Counted from the first letter of the stretch, positions 23,361 to 34,595 are shown. The stretch is DNA of 64,000 nt from Pelobates cultripes (GCA_933207985.1 OW240918.1:19289673-19353672), one strand, 5' to 3'. Numbers and translations are program-made. The notes: generated by a model not told the origin, from the letters alone.

Positions 23361-23390
23361 GAAGGCTTGGCCTGTAATTGTGGGAGGTAC
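23361..23390. repeat. DIRS-type element, 3' (left) inverted terminus
   Basis: GAAGGCTTGGCCTGTAATTG and the following TGGGAGG align, in inverted orientation, with the element's 5' end. The internal copy has the same GAAGGC edge (reverse complement of 23787-23792). This arm is clearly more diverged than the two direct copies are from each other. Confidence 0.65.
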
Positions 23391-23622
23391 AATTTTTCCC
23401 TACTTAAACCCTGTGAGCCCCTACTCACCTGTCAGCGACATTTCCAGAAGTGCCCCTCCCACTGCACCCTCAATTTATACATCATTTCACCTTGGTGGGC
23501 CCTCTTTTACAGGTCTAAACTCACGTCAGTTTCGGCACACCTCAGCTGACTTTGCTCTTTCTAATACTGTTTCTTTTTTATTATTTGTTTCCTTACATCC
23601 TCGAAATGTGCCATACACAAAT

Positions 23623-23624
<2 letters not shown>

Positions 23625-23659
<35 letters not shown>
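23625..23659. repeat. (AT)n microsatellite within the DIRS-type 3' region
   Basis: About 17 AT units between the inverted terminus and the internal copy of the 5' repeat. Confidence 0.95.
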
Positions 23660-23665
<6 letters not shown>

Positions 23666-23704
23666 TATGCTTATAAAAGGAGGTGTGGTGGGTGGGACAA
23701 CTTC

Positions 23705-23786
23705 CCAGACCTAAGACGGTAGTAAGGGAAGGGCTGGTGCTCCTTAAGAAGGGGAACCAAGCCCCTCCCACAACTTCAGGCCCCGC
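23705..23786. repeat. Internal copy of the DIRS-type 5' terminus
   Basis: 82 bp from CCAGACCTAAGACGGTAGTA to CTTCAGGCCCCGC, matching 28959-29040 in the same orientation with a single A/G difference by eye. It sits just downstream of the recombinase stop, where DIRS elements carry an internal complementary region. Confidence 0.9.
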
Positions 23787-23953
23787 CTTCCATTTGTGGT
23801 CAGGGCATAAAGCCGTAGCATTAGTAACATAAGACAAACAGGGGATGGAAAGGTCAATTGTGGTGTGCAGGAACTGACAAGGTAGTAGGCCTGAAATAAA
23901 AGAGGGCAAAAAGATGTAACCAGTTTATTCAGCCTACAATACACCATAGTATA

Positions 23954-24870
23954 TCACATAATCATATTCTTAAATGCTAGGCGCACCTCTTGTACTGGCT
24001 GAGGAATGTATCTGGTGTAAGCCGTGGACTTCCACCGGCCCAATATTTTAATGATGTGCGCAGGGATATTCCTTTTAGAAGTGGTAGTAGCTGCTCCTAT
24101 TCTAAATGAGTGACCTGAATACTCGGCTGGGTTCAAGCCTAACCGAACTAACAACATTCTTACATAGAGCATGAACTTACTCGTAGTGAGCATATTACCG
24201 TGTAAGCCTAGCAGTGGTTGTGTTGAAGCCATTGCAAAGAAGGAGAGGTATTGGTCTAAAACTTCTACAGGGCACCATTTATTACTAGTGGGGTAATAGG
24301 TAATAGTGACCATCTGTCCTTTGGCGCTAGTTTTTGTATGGTGTAGGGACAGTAAATAATGATCATGTGATTTTACCAGGTTTGACCTTGTGATGAAGTT
24401 GGGGGAGTTGTAGTTAGCGGTGGTAAATTCTTTGGGCCGAAGAAAACCGTAAAAAGCTAAATAGATGGCTGTTTTAATGAATTGATTAGTATGAGTTTCA
24501 AATGGTGAAGTGTCTAACAGGTTTGACAGAGACTGGAACAATAGATCGTGGATGGATAATCTGGATGGTGTGGGTGTAGGGGTGGAGTCTTTGATACCTT
24601 TTAAGTATGGCTTTCACCTGGTAAGATGACAGAAAGCTTTGTCTATGATATATAATTTAATGGTGTTGAAGATGGTTAGGTGAAGGTGGCAAAAGGAAAT
24701 GAATGCGATCATTGTTTCCAAGGAAAATTGGTCTGTGATATTAAAGTCCAGCAAGAATCTAATAAAAATATGAAAAGCCCTGCCATATGCCTTCCTGGTG
24801 TTATCAGAAAGACCAAGTTGAGAGAGGTGATACCCATGATTGAGTAGTTCCTTTAGTCCCAAACCATCTC
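23954..24870 (-). pseudogene. Tyrosine recombinase of the DIRS-type element
   Basis: The C-terminal catalytic domain is one open frame (24541-23954, 195 residues) with the full set of recombinase residues: R35 in GFLRPKEFT, K70, HSFR at 144-147, W170 in LGRW and a Tyr at 175 or 178 (AYTRYI). It would integrate the double-stranded circular cDNA by strand exchange. The N-terminal SAM-like domain (LGLSDNTRKAYGRAFHIFIR) is in the neighbouring frame at about 24870-24614 and runs on from RNase H. The change of frame around 24541-24614 means the protein is broken unless a shift restores it. The catalytic residues look unmutated, so inactivation may be fairly recent. Confidence 0.85.
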
Positions 24871-24879
24871 CTGCCACCG

Positions 24880-25270
24880 CGGTACCGGAGTTAGTATCAG
24901 GGTAGCTGTTGGTAGTGCCGCCCGGGAACTCCTGAAATTGCGATAAATGAATAGCAGCGATATTCAGAACCCCAGGCACGTGTATGCAAGTTAAGAGAAA
25001 ACTGTGTTTTGCAGCTAGCAACGTGAGAGTACTCATAAATCGCATGATGACCAGGGAAGAGGAACGTCCCTTGTTTACAATATGGCGCGTTGCCATGTTG
25101 TCCGAGAAGCAATGCACCGTATTCCCAGACCAGCAAGCTCCCTATTTAACTGCTGCTGCCACAATTGGGTAAAGCTCAAATAACGCAGAGGTGTCCTTGA
25201 ACTCGGGGATCTCAGTAATTTCCCCAGGCCATTTGCCCCACATCCATTCATTGCCAAAAATTGCGGCAAA
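24880..25270 (-). pseudogene. RNase H region of the DIRS-type element
   Basis: The minus strand reads FSDNMATRHIVNKGRSSSLV and, further on, HVPGVLNIAAIHLSQFQ. This is the DIRS/Ty3-like RNase H pattern with the catalytic Asp in SDN, although the Asp usually expected in the NxxAD motif reads as a His here (IAAIHLSQF). The upstream part (25270-25120) is in another frame. RNase H would remove template RNA after first-strand synthesis. The altered residue and frame changes suggest decay. Confidence 0.7.
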
Positions 25271-25307
25271 ACCTTGCTAGGTAATGGTCAATGGCTGAAA
25301 GGACGCA

Positions 25308-26468
25308 TTAAGTCTTCTCCCCGGGGAGGCTAGCCTGCATATGTACAGAGTCCAGCACAACCCCCAAGAAGTTGATGATCGTATCCGGACCTTCTGTCTT
25401 TGTTGGTGAAATAGGTACTCCTAGTTGTGTGAACAGTTGTGTTATAGAAAGGAGGCTACTGGGAGGTAACAGGTTACTTTCTATGGTCAGAAAATCATCT
25501 AGGTAATGGATAATGGTGATACAGATGTTAAGCAGCATCCAGCACAACGTCTCAGCAAATATATCAAAAATCCTGGGGCTGCTCTTAGAACCAAACGTGA
25601 GACGCGTGAAAAAATAATATGAACCATGCCACTTAACACCATGTAAATGCCACAGGGATGGATGGATAGGGAGTAATTTAAAAGCGTTCACTATATCCGT
25701 TTTGCTAAGCCATGCCCCCACCCCAGCCGAGAGGATGGCAATGACGGCGTTATCTATGATAGCATATTGGAGAGAAAATTCTAGTGATGGAATAAGCGAG
25801 TTAAGACTTGGGTTAGGTGATGCATGGGGAGCAGAGAGGTCAAGAATCAACCTTTGCTTATTGGAGGATTTACTTGTGACCAGTCCTATGGGGTTAGTTC
25901 TCCAAATCACAAAAGGCGGGGGGAGTCGAAAGGGGCCAATTAAGAACCCTTGGTCAATTTCTTTCTGGAGAAGTAGGTCAATTGTGTCAGGAGATGCCTG
26001 GGCTGTCTGTAAGTTTTTACATTCTAGGATTCCAGTAGGCATATGAATAATACCTGTGTGAAACCCCAAAGTAAACCCTGCCACCAAAAATTCTACGAGA
26101 TGTTGAAATGGGTGACCACACAATAACTCTTTCAGCAGGGAGACATTAAGAGACAAAAGGTACTGCTTAGGATATAATTTATTTGAACACACTACTTTAG
26201 AGTGAGCCCGGAAACATTGGGAGCAGACATGAAGTAGTCTGCAGGCACTGTATCCGCAAGTGCCAGCGTTAAAGTTGCTACAAACTTGTGCTTTTCCCCA
26301 AAACACTATATCGCGTACCAGCTTACCCTTCACCACCCTGCCTGTTATCCCAGTGGGCATCATATGATTAGGGGGGAATAATGCATTCACCTCCGGCGAG
26401 TTAAGGCACAGATTCACCGTTTGGGAGTTCGATGAACAAATGGCCCAAGCTGGAGTTTTGAGGCCCAC
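25308..26468 (-). CDS. Gag zinc finger plus reverse transcriptase of the DIRS-type element
   Basis: A 386-residue open frame. Residues 63-94 hold a Cys/His cluster (VCSNFNAGTCGYSACRLLHV then CSQCFRAHSKVVC), the nucleic-acid-binding end of DIRS gag proteins. Residues about 165-335 form a reverse transcriptase: NPIGLVTSK, QRLILDLS, KTDIVNAF with catalytic Asp258, FGSKSSPRIF and YLDDF with Asp324/325. All catalytic aspartates are present. The frame ends before RNase H, which continues in a different frame. Gag and polymerase are often separated by a stop in these elements; here the zinc finger and RT share one frame. The listed start is the first in-frame start, not a proven initiation site. Confidence 0.85.
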   Translation of the reverse strand: MGLKTPAWAICSSNSQTVNLCLNSPEVNALFPPNHMMPTGITGRVVKGKLVRDIVFWGKAQVCSNFNAGTCGYSACRLLHVCSQCFRAHSKVVCSNKLYPKQYLLSLNVSLLKELLCGHPFQHLVEFLVAGFTLGFHTGIIHMPTGILECKNLQTAQASPDTIDLLLQKEIDQGFLIGPFRLPPPFVIWRTNPIGLVTSKSSNKQRLILDLSAPHASPNPSLNSLIPSLEFSLQYAIIDNAVIAILSAGVGAWLSKTDIVNAFKLLPIHPSLWHLHGVKWHGSYYFFTRLTFGSKSSPRIFDIFAETLCWMLLNICITIIHYLDDFLTIESNLLPPSSLLSITQLFTQLGVPISPTKTEGPDTIINFLGVVLDSVHMQASLPGEKT

Positions 26469-26469
26469 A

Positions 26470-27300
26470 AAGTGTCAACAAAAAAGCTCCATATCAAGCA
26501 TATCCTAATCGGCTTGATAATTAAACTGGGATAGAGCAGCCGACGCCTTTGCGGAAATAGCATGGTGGTAGTCGTAAAAAGACGTACCACCGTACTTGTG
26601 CCCCAAATCCACCAGCTTGTGGAGATAGAGTTCCAATTCTTCCCTCCTATCAGGATATACAAAGCCAACACAAATTCGGGTATGGATAGCTTGCGATTCA
26701 ACCTAGGGTCCCTAGATTTTAACACAACCGACACGTCCCCATATGCATAAGTTTTGTTTTCAAGGACATCTTGCGAGGCAATAGGAAGTGATACCAGATT
26801 GATATCCTTCCCTTCCAAGATGTCCTTCTTGATGTTTGCAGGCACCATATGTGCCGGGTTAATAATATGCGGGTCTTTCAGACCGGTTGGAATATTACCC
26901 GGTAGGGGCTCTGGGCGAACCGTAGCGACCGGATTCCCCAGTGCTCAAGGTGACCGTTGCTGGCTATCTGCATCCATCTTATCAAGTTTGGCAGTAATAC
27001 GACCCAAAGAGGTCACGACTGAAGACAAAACAGTATGTAGATCAGCTGACTGGCTGCTACTGGACCCTTCCCCCGCCCCGAGTTATCAGTCTGAGTATTC
27101 AGCAGTCTATATAATTCGGCTTTCCCAGCCATAGCTGGGAAAGGAATGTTCCTCTTTCTCAGTTCGGCAGTGATCCTAGGAATGGTCCATGCCCTGAGTG
27201 ATGCAGGGCTTGCGTTGTCGTCACCCCGGGATGGAGTGACCGATCTAGCCGGTGTACTGGGGCTGGACAATTTTTCCCCGCCTTCAGGTATTTGAGACAT
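26470..27300 (-). pseudogene. Gag-like ORF1 of the DIRS-type element, frame-shifted
   Basis: Starts at ATG 27300 with MSQIPEGGEKLSSPSTPARS. Residues further on, RAWTIPRITAELRKRNIPFP followed by KAELYRLL, resemble a SAP-like helix-turn-helix segment found in amphibian DIRS gags. The middle part restarts at 26848 (MVPANIKKDILEGKDINLVS) and contains RDPRLNRKLSIPEFVLALY. The continuation YPDRREELELYLHKLVDLGH is in another frame, with stops before the zinc finger. At least two frame changes and two stops interrupt it. It would form the nucleoprotein particle in an active element. Confidence 0.75.
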
Positions 27301-27312
27301 GCTACAAAACAA

Positions 27313-28958
27313 AATAACATGTTACCTGGGGCACTACCCAACCGGCTGATGCAACTAATGCCAAGCGGCGAAACTATTAAGTAATAACGTGACAGGTGAG
27401 GCCCTGCTAGTTGCCAAGCAGCTTTGAGAGGCACTATCTTTGATTTGGCTCGTGTGGGGTACGTGGCCATTGACATTATGGCGGGGTGATGGCGTCTACG
27501 TGACTTGTAATAGCATAAGACAGAATGGGAGTGACAAGTGAGGCCCTCTATGCAACCGAGCGAGGCGGCTACCTATGAATTGGCCCGAGGGAATGCCGTA
27601 CCTCCGAAATGAGGATGGGTGTTGGCCAGTATATAACTGTACTATGAACCCGAAAAAGAGTAGGGAGGATGGGAGAATTATCGAGAGAAACATGACGTAC
27701 TTGATGAGCAAATTGCAAGGTAGTAGGAAAAGGTGATACAGGCGATCTGTAGTAACCTACAAGAGTAATTGTGAGTTTTCAGGATTATATCAATATGTAC
27801 CCATCATTCCCCCTGCTAACAAGATACCTACCAGTAAATATTCCAACAGTAGGAGACTGGAACCAACTACTCAAAAGGAGCAAGGATGCCTATACCTAGT
27901 AATACAGAAAAATATACATAAGGACCCAGGTCTTGCGAGACCATCAGAGGATAATTAATCGTGATTACTGACCTATAGCATGTGAAAAGTTAGTAGAGTA
28001 GCAGCACACTGTGGATGCTGTTGATACTGAAACATAAGAGGTCCATAATCACTGAAATGCTAAACATCGCCCAAACCTGAATATCTGCCCTGTACACAAT
28101 TGCAGAACATTTGATACTCCTAGATGGGTACATATAAAGTACGTGCTTAGATATAGATGAACTAGAGACAGAAAAGTAAACACAGTAAGTCAAGGTATCA
28201 CAATTCTTGTAACCACACTCCTGACCACCGGAATTATTTCAGACATATATCCTAACAAGCATATACGTGCCACAACCTACTGCTGCCAATACCATCCAGA
28301 CCATTAGCACCAGTAGCGTTGTTATGACATATGTCTTCATATATCTTGTGACAATGCCCAGAAACCTTAACTATAATTTATGCCACAAGCAATAACCCTT
28401 ATGACCACCAGGGGTCAGTCAGACATCTTAAACTTAATACAGAAAATGTGCTGACAACCTGTAATCAGGATTAAAGAAAAAAAAAATCACCAGCTATAAT
28501 GATCCAGCCACCGGAGGTCGCCCTAGCACCTATAACATATCTTATCACCTAATATAGGACAGTGTTTCGGCAACTGAACGGCAATAAGATAGCCAGGATA
28601 CGTGAAGACTGGCCCAACTGAATAAACCCTGTTCCCCATTGTTATACTAAATTTGTATGCCGTACCCGAATGCCCGCATTCGCCTAAAATGTGTCTCGAA
28701 ATGCGCTACCATGCGTGCGCCCGTTGACCCTTGATGACGTAATCGGCCGTGCCACAATTGCGACGGCCGTAGAACTTACGATTTTGCGACCGGATGCCGA
28801 CACGAGACGTCCCGCGAAACCCCTTGTCTGATTTCAAAGTCAGACAGCCGAAACCGGAGGAACAGGAACCGTTGGGACCTGGGAAGCTGCCCACGAGATG
28901 CAGGTAAGTAAAATGGAGTTTGGATCGACTGGAAGTGACGATCCCTCGCCACAACTCT
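27313..28958 (-). other. 5' leader of the DIRS-type element
   Basis: About 1.6 kb between the 5' terminal repeat and gag. It is GC-rich near the terminus (28640-28960) and AT-rich further in, with no long credible reading frame. It lies inside the element because the flanking L2 does not resume until 29041. Confidence 0.6.
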
Positions 28959-29040
28959 CCAGACCTAAGACGGTAGTGAGGGAAGGGCTGGTGCTCCTTA
29001 AGAAGGGGAACCAAGCCCCTCCCACAACTTCAGGCCCCGC
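28959..29040. repeat. 5' terminal repeat of the DIRS-type element
   Basis: The direct copy of 23705-23786. Its outer edge (GGCCCCGC, 29040) meets L2 sequence abruptly at 29041, which fixes the element's right boundary. Confidence 0.88.
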
Positions 29041-29560
29041 ATTGAGGTGTGTATTGCCATAGATCTCTTAAAAGATTTTAGATTGAATGAAGATTGGACT
29101 GTGTCCCTGAGGTTATTCCATAATTGCGGTGCGCTGTAGGAAAAGGAGGATCGGGCTACTTTATTTTTGTATTGCGGTATGCTAAATATCGTGCTAGTAA
29201 TGGATTGAAGGTTATAGGAGGTGGGAACAGTTGGGGAGAGCATTCAACTCAGGTAGGGTGGGAGCTTCCCAGAAATGCTCTTATGCACAAGGCTGGAAAG
29301 ATGAAGAGTGCGTTGGGATTCCAGCGACAGCCAGTTTAGCTCTTTTAACATGTCACAGTGGTGGGTAAAGTAATTACATTCTAGTACAAAGCGGCAGAAT
29401 GAATTATATAACGTAGTAAGTTTATTAAGGTGGGTTTGCGGTGCAGGTGCATAAACTACATCCCCATAATCAATGACCGGTATTAGCATCTGTTTCCTTA
29501 CTGTAGGGCTTAGGCAGGATTTGTTTCTTTGCAGAGTGCGAACGACACTCGCGTTGACAT
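29041..29560 (-). pseudogene. L2-type LINE reverse transcriptase C-terminus (right half of a split copy)
   Basis: The minus strand reads HVNASVVRTLQRNKSCLSPT, then MLIPVIDYGDVVYAPAPQTH, then CDMLKELNWLSLESQRTLHL, and after a frame change ARSSFSYSAPQLWNNLRDTV and FNLKSFKRSM. This is the C-terminal region of L2/Rex-type LINE reverse transcriptases, downstream of the FADD motif. Its 3' UTR is found 5.7 kb away at 23200-23350, across the DIRS-type insertion. Frameshifts make it a fossil. Confidence 0.82.
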
Positions 29561-29579
29561 GTATAATGTAGGTGTTTAT

Positions 29580-29710
29580 CTATTTAATATTTTATTAATA
29601 TCATTATAAAATGCTTTACCACAAAGTATGTCTTGAGGTTATTCTCATTTTCAAGCTTAGTGTAACTGTATTTGCTGTAGGTGAGCAAATCTTGGGTCCT
29701 TTTTAGGACG
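29580..29710 (-). mobile_element. Second L2-type 3' UTR fragment
   Basis: TATAAAATGCTTTACCACAA followed by TTGAGGTTATTCTCATTTTC resembles the L2 tail at 23200-23350. It is adjacent to, but not part of, the coding fragment at 29041-29560, and suggests an older copy. Confidence 0.5.
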
Positions 29711-30184
29711 CTGCGTACATAAAGGAACAATCAAGGCGCCCTGGTTATGTGATTATGGTGACAGGAGTGCCCTAGTGTCCCACCAATGTAAGGAGACAAA
29801 TCATTAAAAATGATTTGACTTCTTCCCCGGGATATGCCAGATGCAAGTTCTTGCCTCTGCTACTTCCTATTGGACATTCCTGCATTTATCAGTCTTGTGC
29901 TGCGGTTCTTTATTGATCTGTTAGTCATTGGGGGCTATTGTAAGAAGTTCTTGTGACCCAGCCTAACTATATGGAGTGCTGACCCATCTTATCTATTTCC
30001 ATTACTTCCTAAGTAGAACCAGAAGCTTTTACACTGGAGATTTTATCTGCCCTCCTAAGCTAAGCTATGCAATGCGGCGAGTTATTTCTCTCAGCCAATG
30101 AGCTAAGCCCTACACCATGAGTTAAGCTCAGATAGAGAGCTTCTTGCTTTCCAAAGAAAATAGTGGAGGTGGGAAGAGGCACCA

Positions 30185-30664
30185 GCTAACTCCAGGTAAG
30201 TAGCCAAACCCCTAAAGCACTTTAGTTTACTGGTGTGCTTTATGTGTGAAGACTGTGTCCTCCTTTTTCATGTTACAAAAAGTGCAGATTTCAATAAATA
30301 TTAACACATTTATAAATTAACTTTGACAGTCAATCAGACAACAGGTCCTGTTACTTCCTGTTTGTTTAGCTCAGTGGAGCTAAACTCAAGAGGCAGCAAT
30401 TGCCCAGAGCACCTGCCTTGAAAAGACTTCTCATTGAACTGCATTGGGAAATTTGTGATTGGACAGCCACAGGGAGTATGGGTGGAGTTAGAAGGGGAGG
30501 ACTTGCAAAGGCTGCAGAGAAGGGATCAGAAGCTTTTGCAAGCAGCTTGTATATGCATCTCCAATGAAAACAAATGCATAATTAAATGCATACATGTTTT
30601 CATTGGGGGTCTGTCTACTAAAAGTGATTTCTATTTTTATTTGGGCAATAGAGTGTCCCTTTAA
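30185..30664 (+). mobile_element. T2/Kolobok-like MITE, family A, copy 1
   Basis: The right end reads GAGTGTCCCTTTAA (TTAA at 30661-30664). The left terminus is eroded around CTAACTCCAGG. The interior matches the reverse complement of 52474-52962: TTTATGTGTGAAGACTGTGT, GGACAGCCACAGG and a shared TAACTTTGACA-like block. No coding capacity. Confidence 0.75.
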
Positions 30665-30669
30665 AGAAA

Positions 30670-32010
30670 CCAAAGCACATAAATTGGGGTCAGTGTTCAG
30701 AAGGCTATAAAATAAAATCCAATGCAAACTGTATTCCTGTAGTGCATACTATAATTAAAAAATGAAGATACTCTCTTATGAGTATGCATGTTTGACTCTA
30801 TGTGCCATTGATCTGCATTTGTTTCAAACACATATTACGATGAGGAAGATATATGATTTTTATGAATTGGAAAATGCCATTATTGTTAGTATTCGCCTTA
30901 GTGGCGCTAACATTTTAGAAACAGCCAGTCTCCTAAAATTATCACATTCTACAAACTCTGGAGTTTAGAGACATTGATGTGATCAAGATACATACATCTG
31001 TTATTGAGAGAGTTCAGAAAACAATGGTCTCATTCACTACAGATAATAGAAAAGACAAAAATTCTTCAAAAATGCTCTTTGTCCCAGTGTTTAGTTTTTT
31101 TTTGCATTTTGAATACATGTCTAAATTAAGAGGTTAAAACAACAGAAGAACATGTCAGAGTCCACTCTTATTGGCTGTAAATGGGAAAATCAGACTCAAG
31201 TGGGTCCATGATTACTAAAACTAAAATATTAGATTGAAAAGTTTGCCTTGCCTAATAGACTTTGATTAATGCTGTGATATTGATCAGAAAGCACATGAAA
31301 TCACTGATCCATCTTGCTTTCTGTCTATAGTAGAGGGTGTTGGTGGTGATATAATAGTGTGTGAGATGTTTTCTGTGCACTCATTAGATGCCATAATACT
31401 AAACAAGCATAATGTAAATAGCAAGGCATAGCTAAGCATTGTTGCTACGGTTTTAGACCCATTCAATGTGACAGCCTTTCAAAGAAATACTTCCTGCAGA
31501 ATAAAGCATGTCACAATGCGTGCATTATCTAAAGCTGGCCCCAAGAGCTTGACATCAACTGCCGTTATTCCAATAATTGGCACAATCCTCAGATTTCAAC
31601 ACAATAGGGCACATATGGGAATATAACATAAACATGAGGTAGAGCAATGTGCAGGAAATATGCTAACGATAGCAAAGAACATGCAATGAATAATTCTGAC
31701 TGTTATGTGTGTATATGTTTATTTAAGGTATAATAAGCACAATACCAGTCCAGTAGTTATATAAGCTATAATAAGCACAATACCATTCCAGATATTTACA
31801 TCACTTGATTGGCAGGAACAAGTCATTTGGTTGGCTTACCGATGACAAAGTTGATTATCTTTACAGAGTGCACGGCAAAGTCAACCGGTATGACAAACAA
31901 AATACATCTGTGATAAGATTGTGTCTAGTTGGGTGATCCATAAATTTTTTGCAATATGCAGTTACCCCAAAAAAATAATACATGTTATGAATTATCAATC
32001 TGACAATCAA
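30670..32010. other. Intergenic DNA, nothing recognised
   Basis: AT-rich sequence between a MITE and a CR1 fragment. Only short open frames without recognisable homology. A near-duplicate TATAATAAGCACAATACCA occurs twice around 31729-31790 as a short tandem duplication. Confidence 0.5.
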
Positions 32011-32014
32011 CCTT

Positions 32015-33018
32015 GTCACCAGTGGGGTACCTCAGGGATCTGTACTTGGACCCATTCTCTGTAATATTTTTATTAGTGATATTGCAGAAGGTCTTGATGG
32101 TAAGTTATGTCTATTTGCTGATGATACTAAGATATATAACAGGGTTGATGTTCCAGGAGGGATAAGCCAAATGGCAAATGATTTAGGTAAACTAGAAAAA
32201 TGGTCAGAATTGTGGCAACTGACATTTAATGTGGATAAGTGCAAGATAATGCATCTTGCACGTAAAAACCCAAGGGCAGAGTACAGAATATTTGATAGAG
32301 TCCTAACCTCAACATCTGAGGAAAGGGATTTAGGGGTGATTATTTCTGATGACTTAAAGGTAGGCAGACAATGTAATAGAGCAGCAGGAAATGCTAGCAG
32401 AATGCTTGGTTGTATAGGGAGAGGTATTAGCAGTAGAAAGAGGGAAGTGCTCATGCCATTGTACAGAACACTGGTGAGAACTCACTTGGAGTATTGTACG
32501 CAGTACTGGAGACCATATATTCAGAAGGATATTGATACCTTAGAGAGGGTTCAGAGAAGGGCTACTAAACTGGTTCATGGATTGCGGGATAAAACTTACC
32601 AGGAAAGGTTAAAGGATCTTAACATGTATAGCTTGGAGGAAAGACAAGACAGGGGGGATATGATAGAAACATTTAAATACATAAAGGGAATCAACACAAT
32701 AAAGGAGGAGACTATATTTAAAAGAAGAAAAATTACCACAACAAGAGGACATAGTCTTAAATTAGAGGGACAAAGGTTTAAAAATAATATGAGGAAGTAT
32801 TACTTTACTGAGAGGGTAGTGGATGCATGGAATAGCCTTCCAGCTGAAGTGGTAGATGTTAACACAGTAAAGGAGTTTAAGCATGTGTGGGATAGGCATA
32901 AGACTGTCCTAACTATAAGATAAGGCCAGGGACTAATGAAAGTATTTAGAAAATTTGGCAGACTAGATGGGCCGAATGGTTCTTATCTGCCGTCACATTC
33001 TGTGTTTCTATGTTTCTA
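32015..33018 (+). pseudogene. CR1-type LINE, 5'-truncated: RT C-terminus and 3' end
   Basis: An open frame from 32015 to 32923 begins inside the reverse transcriptase at VTSGVPQGSVLGPILCNIF and includes the catalytic FADDTK, then EERDLGVIISDDLK, HLEYCTQYWRPY, LERVQRRATKLV and the C-terminal VVDAWNSLPAEVVDVNTVKE. The 3' UTR is short and ends in CATTCTGTGTTTCTATGTTTCT-like octamer repeats typical of CR1 tails. The remaining 302 codons have no stop, so the copy is young, but 5' truncation removes the endonuclease and most palm/finger motifs. A 3'-end relative lies at 40023-40360 in the opposite orientation. Confidence 0.9.
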
Positions 33019-33024
33019 ACCTGA

Positions 33025-34590
33025 CTTTCAATTTGATCACACTATAGAAAATGTATAAGATGAAGAATCAGAGATTGTTTTTGTTGTTTGTGAGGGCTAA
33101 TTTGATACCTCCTGCTTGATTTACATTGCTTCATACAGTGAAAATATTTTTAGTTTTCAAGCTTGTCAAATGTTACAATGTCTGGCGAGTGTACTCACAC
33201 GTTTGAATGGTGCCATATATATTTGTAAAGGTGTGACTGTATAATGTATCTGGTTGCTTTATTCATTGCAGTGAAGAATTTTTGCTTGTGAAATTGATAA
33301 TCATTTATGCTTTGAATAATTCCGAACATCTGTCAACTAACACCAGATGACAACATTTTACAGCCATTTTCTTTAATGTGTACAAAACATGCAATATTTA
33401 TGACTTCCACAGTAAGATAGATATTGCTCGGCTTGTCCGATCTAAACAATATAAGCAGTCCAGATTCTAAACCATCTTAAAGTAATTCTACTATGCAAAT
33501 GTCAGGCATGTCAAATATTGACCACAATTTCTCAAACATTTATTTGTTATTTGTTATTGGCTTACACATGTGGAAGATCGCATGGGACCTCTGAAAAAAT
33601 GTAAATGTACTAAGACAAAAACTAAAACTTAAACAATTGACTATATGTGCTGGTAATATTTCAGAAAGTATTATGCACCGAGTATCCAATACCTCACTTC
33701 CTTAAGAGGAATTGTAAGTAATTTTTCCAGTCAGTAATCGTTGACACCATGGTCAATGTATTTTCATCTGATACAAATATTGACCATATTTTGCATCCAC
33801 AGTTTGAATCTCTGTCTTTGGGTCTTTTTCTGGTTTAATTTTAGGAATAAATTATAGATCATTTAGGTACATATTTGAATTTGCCACGTGATATTTTATC
33901 TGAAACATATTTATATTAAGAAATTACCGACTTTTTTAAACTAAAATTAGTACAAACAACAAAAATATTGAACATTGCGTTGATATAATATTCTATGGAA
34001 ACAAATACAATGGTTTGATTGACTGTTCTAAATTTTGCCCTTTGCACCACAATTTCTCCAGTTTTGATTTGGTCAAGAATGTACTGATAGGGGCACTGAT
34101 TTTGTTCTTCTGCACCCGAAATTATCATATCTCATTCTGAGAACTGAAATATCTACCTACAGTTGACATATACAGGCTGTAGTTGCTACACTAACAGGCA
34201 TGACAGTCTGACACATTAAAAGGAATATTGCTACAATTTCACATTCTTAAAAATACAAAACATCCTTATAAAACTATAATTTAATAAGGATAGAAGCTTT
34301 AATAATAATAAAAAAAATCTCATTATGAAATCTGAACACATTTGGCTTTAGGGACTTTCTAAACAGGAACTCAGTTATTGATTTTGGGCTTCCAGTTAAT
34401 CAGTTGTCTATTGCTATAGGGGCTTGGACTTAAAAACGACTTAAAAGTAAATTAAGGTAAATTGAAAAATGGGAATGGAAAAATGTGCAAGTGAGCACTT
34501 GAAAAATTCAAAGGCCATGAATTGGGCCTTATTTAGTAACTATCCAACTGTCCTGTAGCGGAAAAAAACCTAAAAAGCATTGGTATTCTC
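33025..34590. other. Intergenic DNA, nothing recognised
   Basis: AT-rich, with short open frames only. Confidence 0.5.
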
Positions 34591-34595
34591 TTCAT

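Larger units (their letters stand above)
23361..29040 (-). mobile_element. DIRS-type tyrosine-recombinase retrotransposon, 5.7 kb
   Basis: Reading right to left it has a 5' terminal repeat (29040-28959), a 1.6-kb leader, gag (27300 to about 26190), reverse transcriptase (about 25975-25400), RNase H (about 25120-24960) and a tyrosine recombinase (about 24870-23954). An internal near-identical copy of the 5' terminus lies at 23786-23705. The left end (from GAAGGCTTGGCCTG) is a weaker inverted match of the 5' terminus: both read GGCCTG..TTGTGGGAGG. Inverted ends plus an internal complementary region are DIRS1-like. The 82-bp direct copy could also be read as Ngaro/PAT split direct repeats. No methyltransferase domain was seen. 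Several frames are broken, so it is unlikely to be autonomous. As expected for recombinase-mediated integration, no target duplication is evident. Confidence 0.85.
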
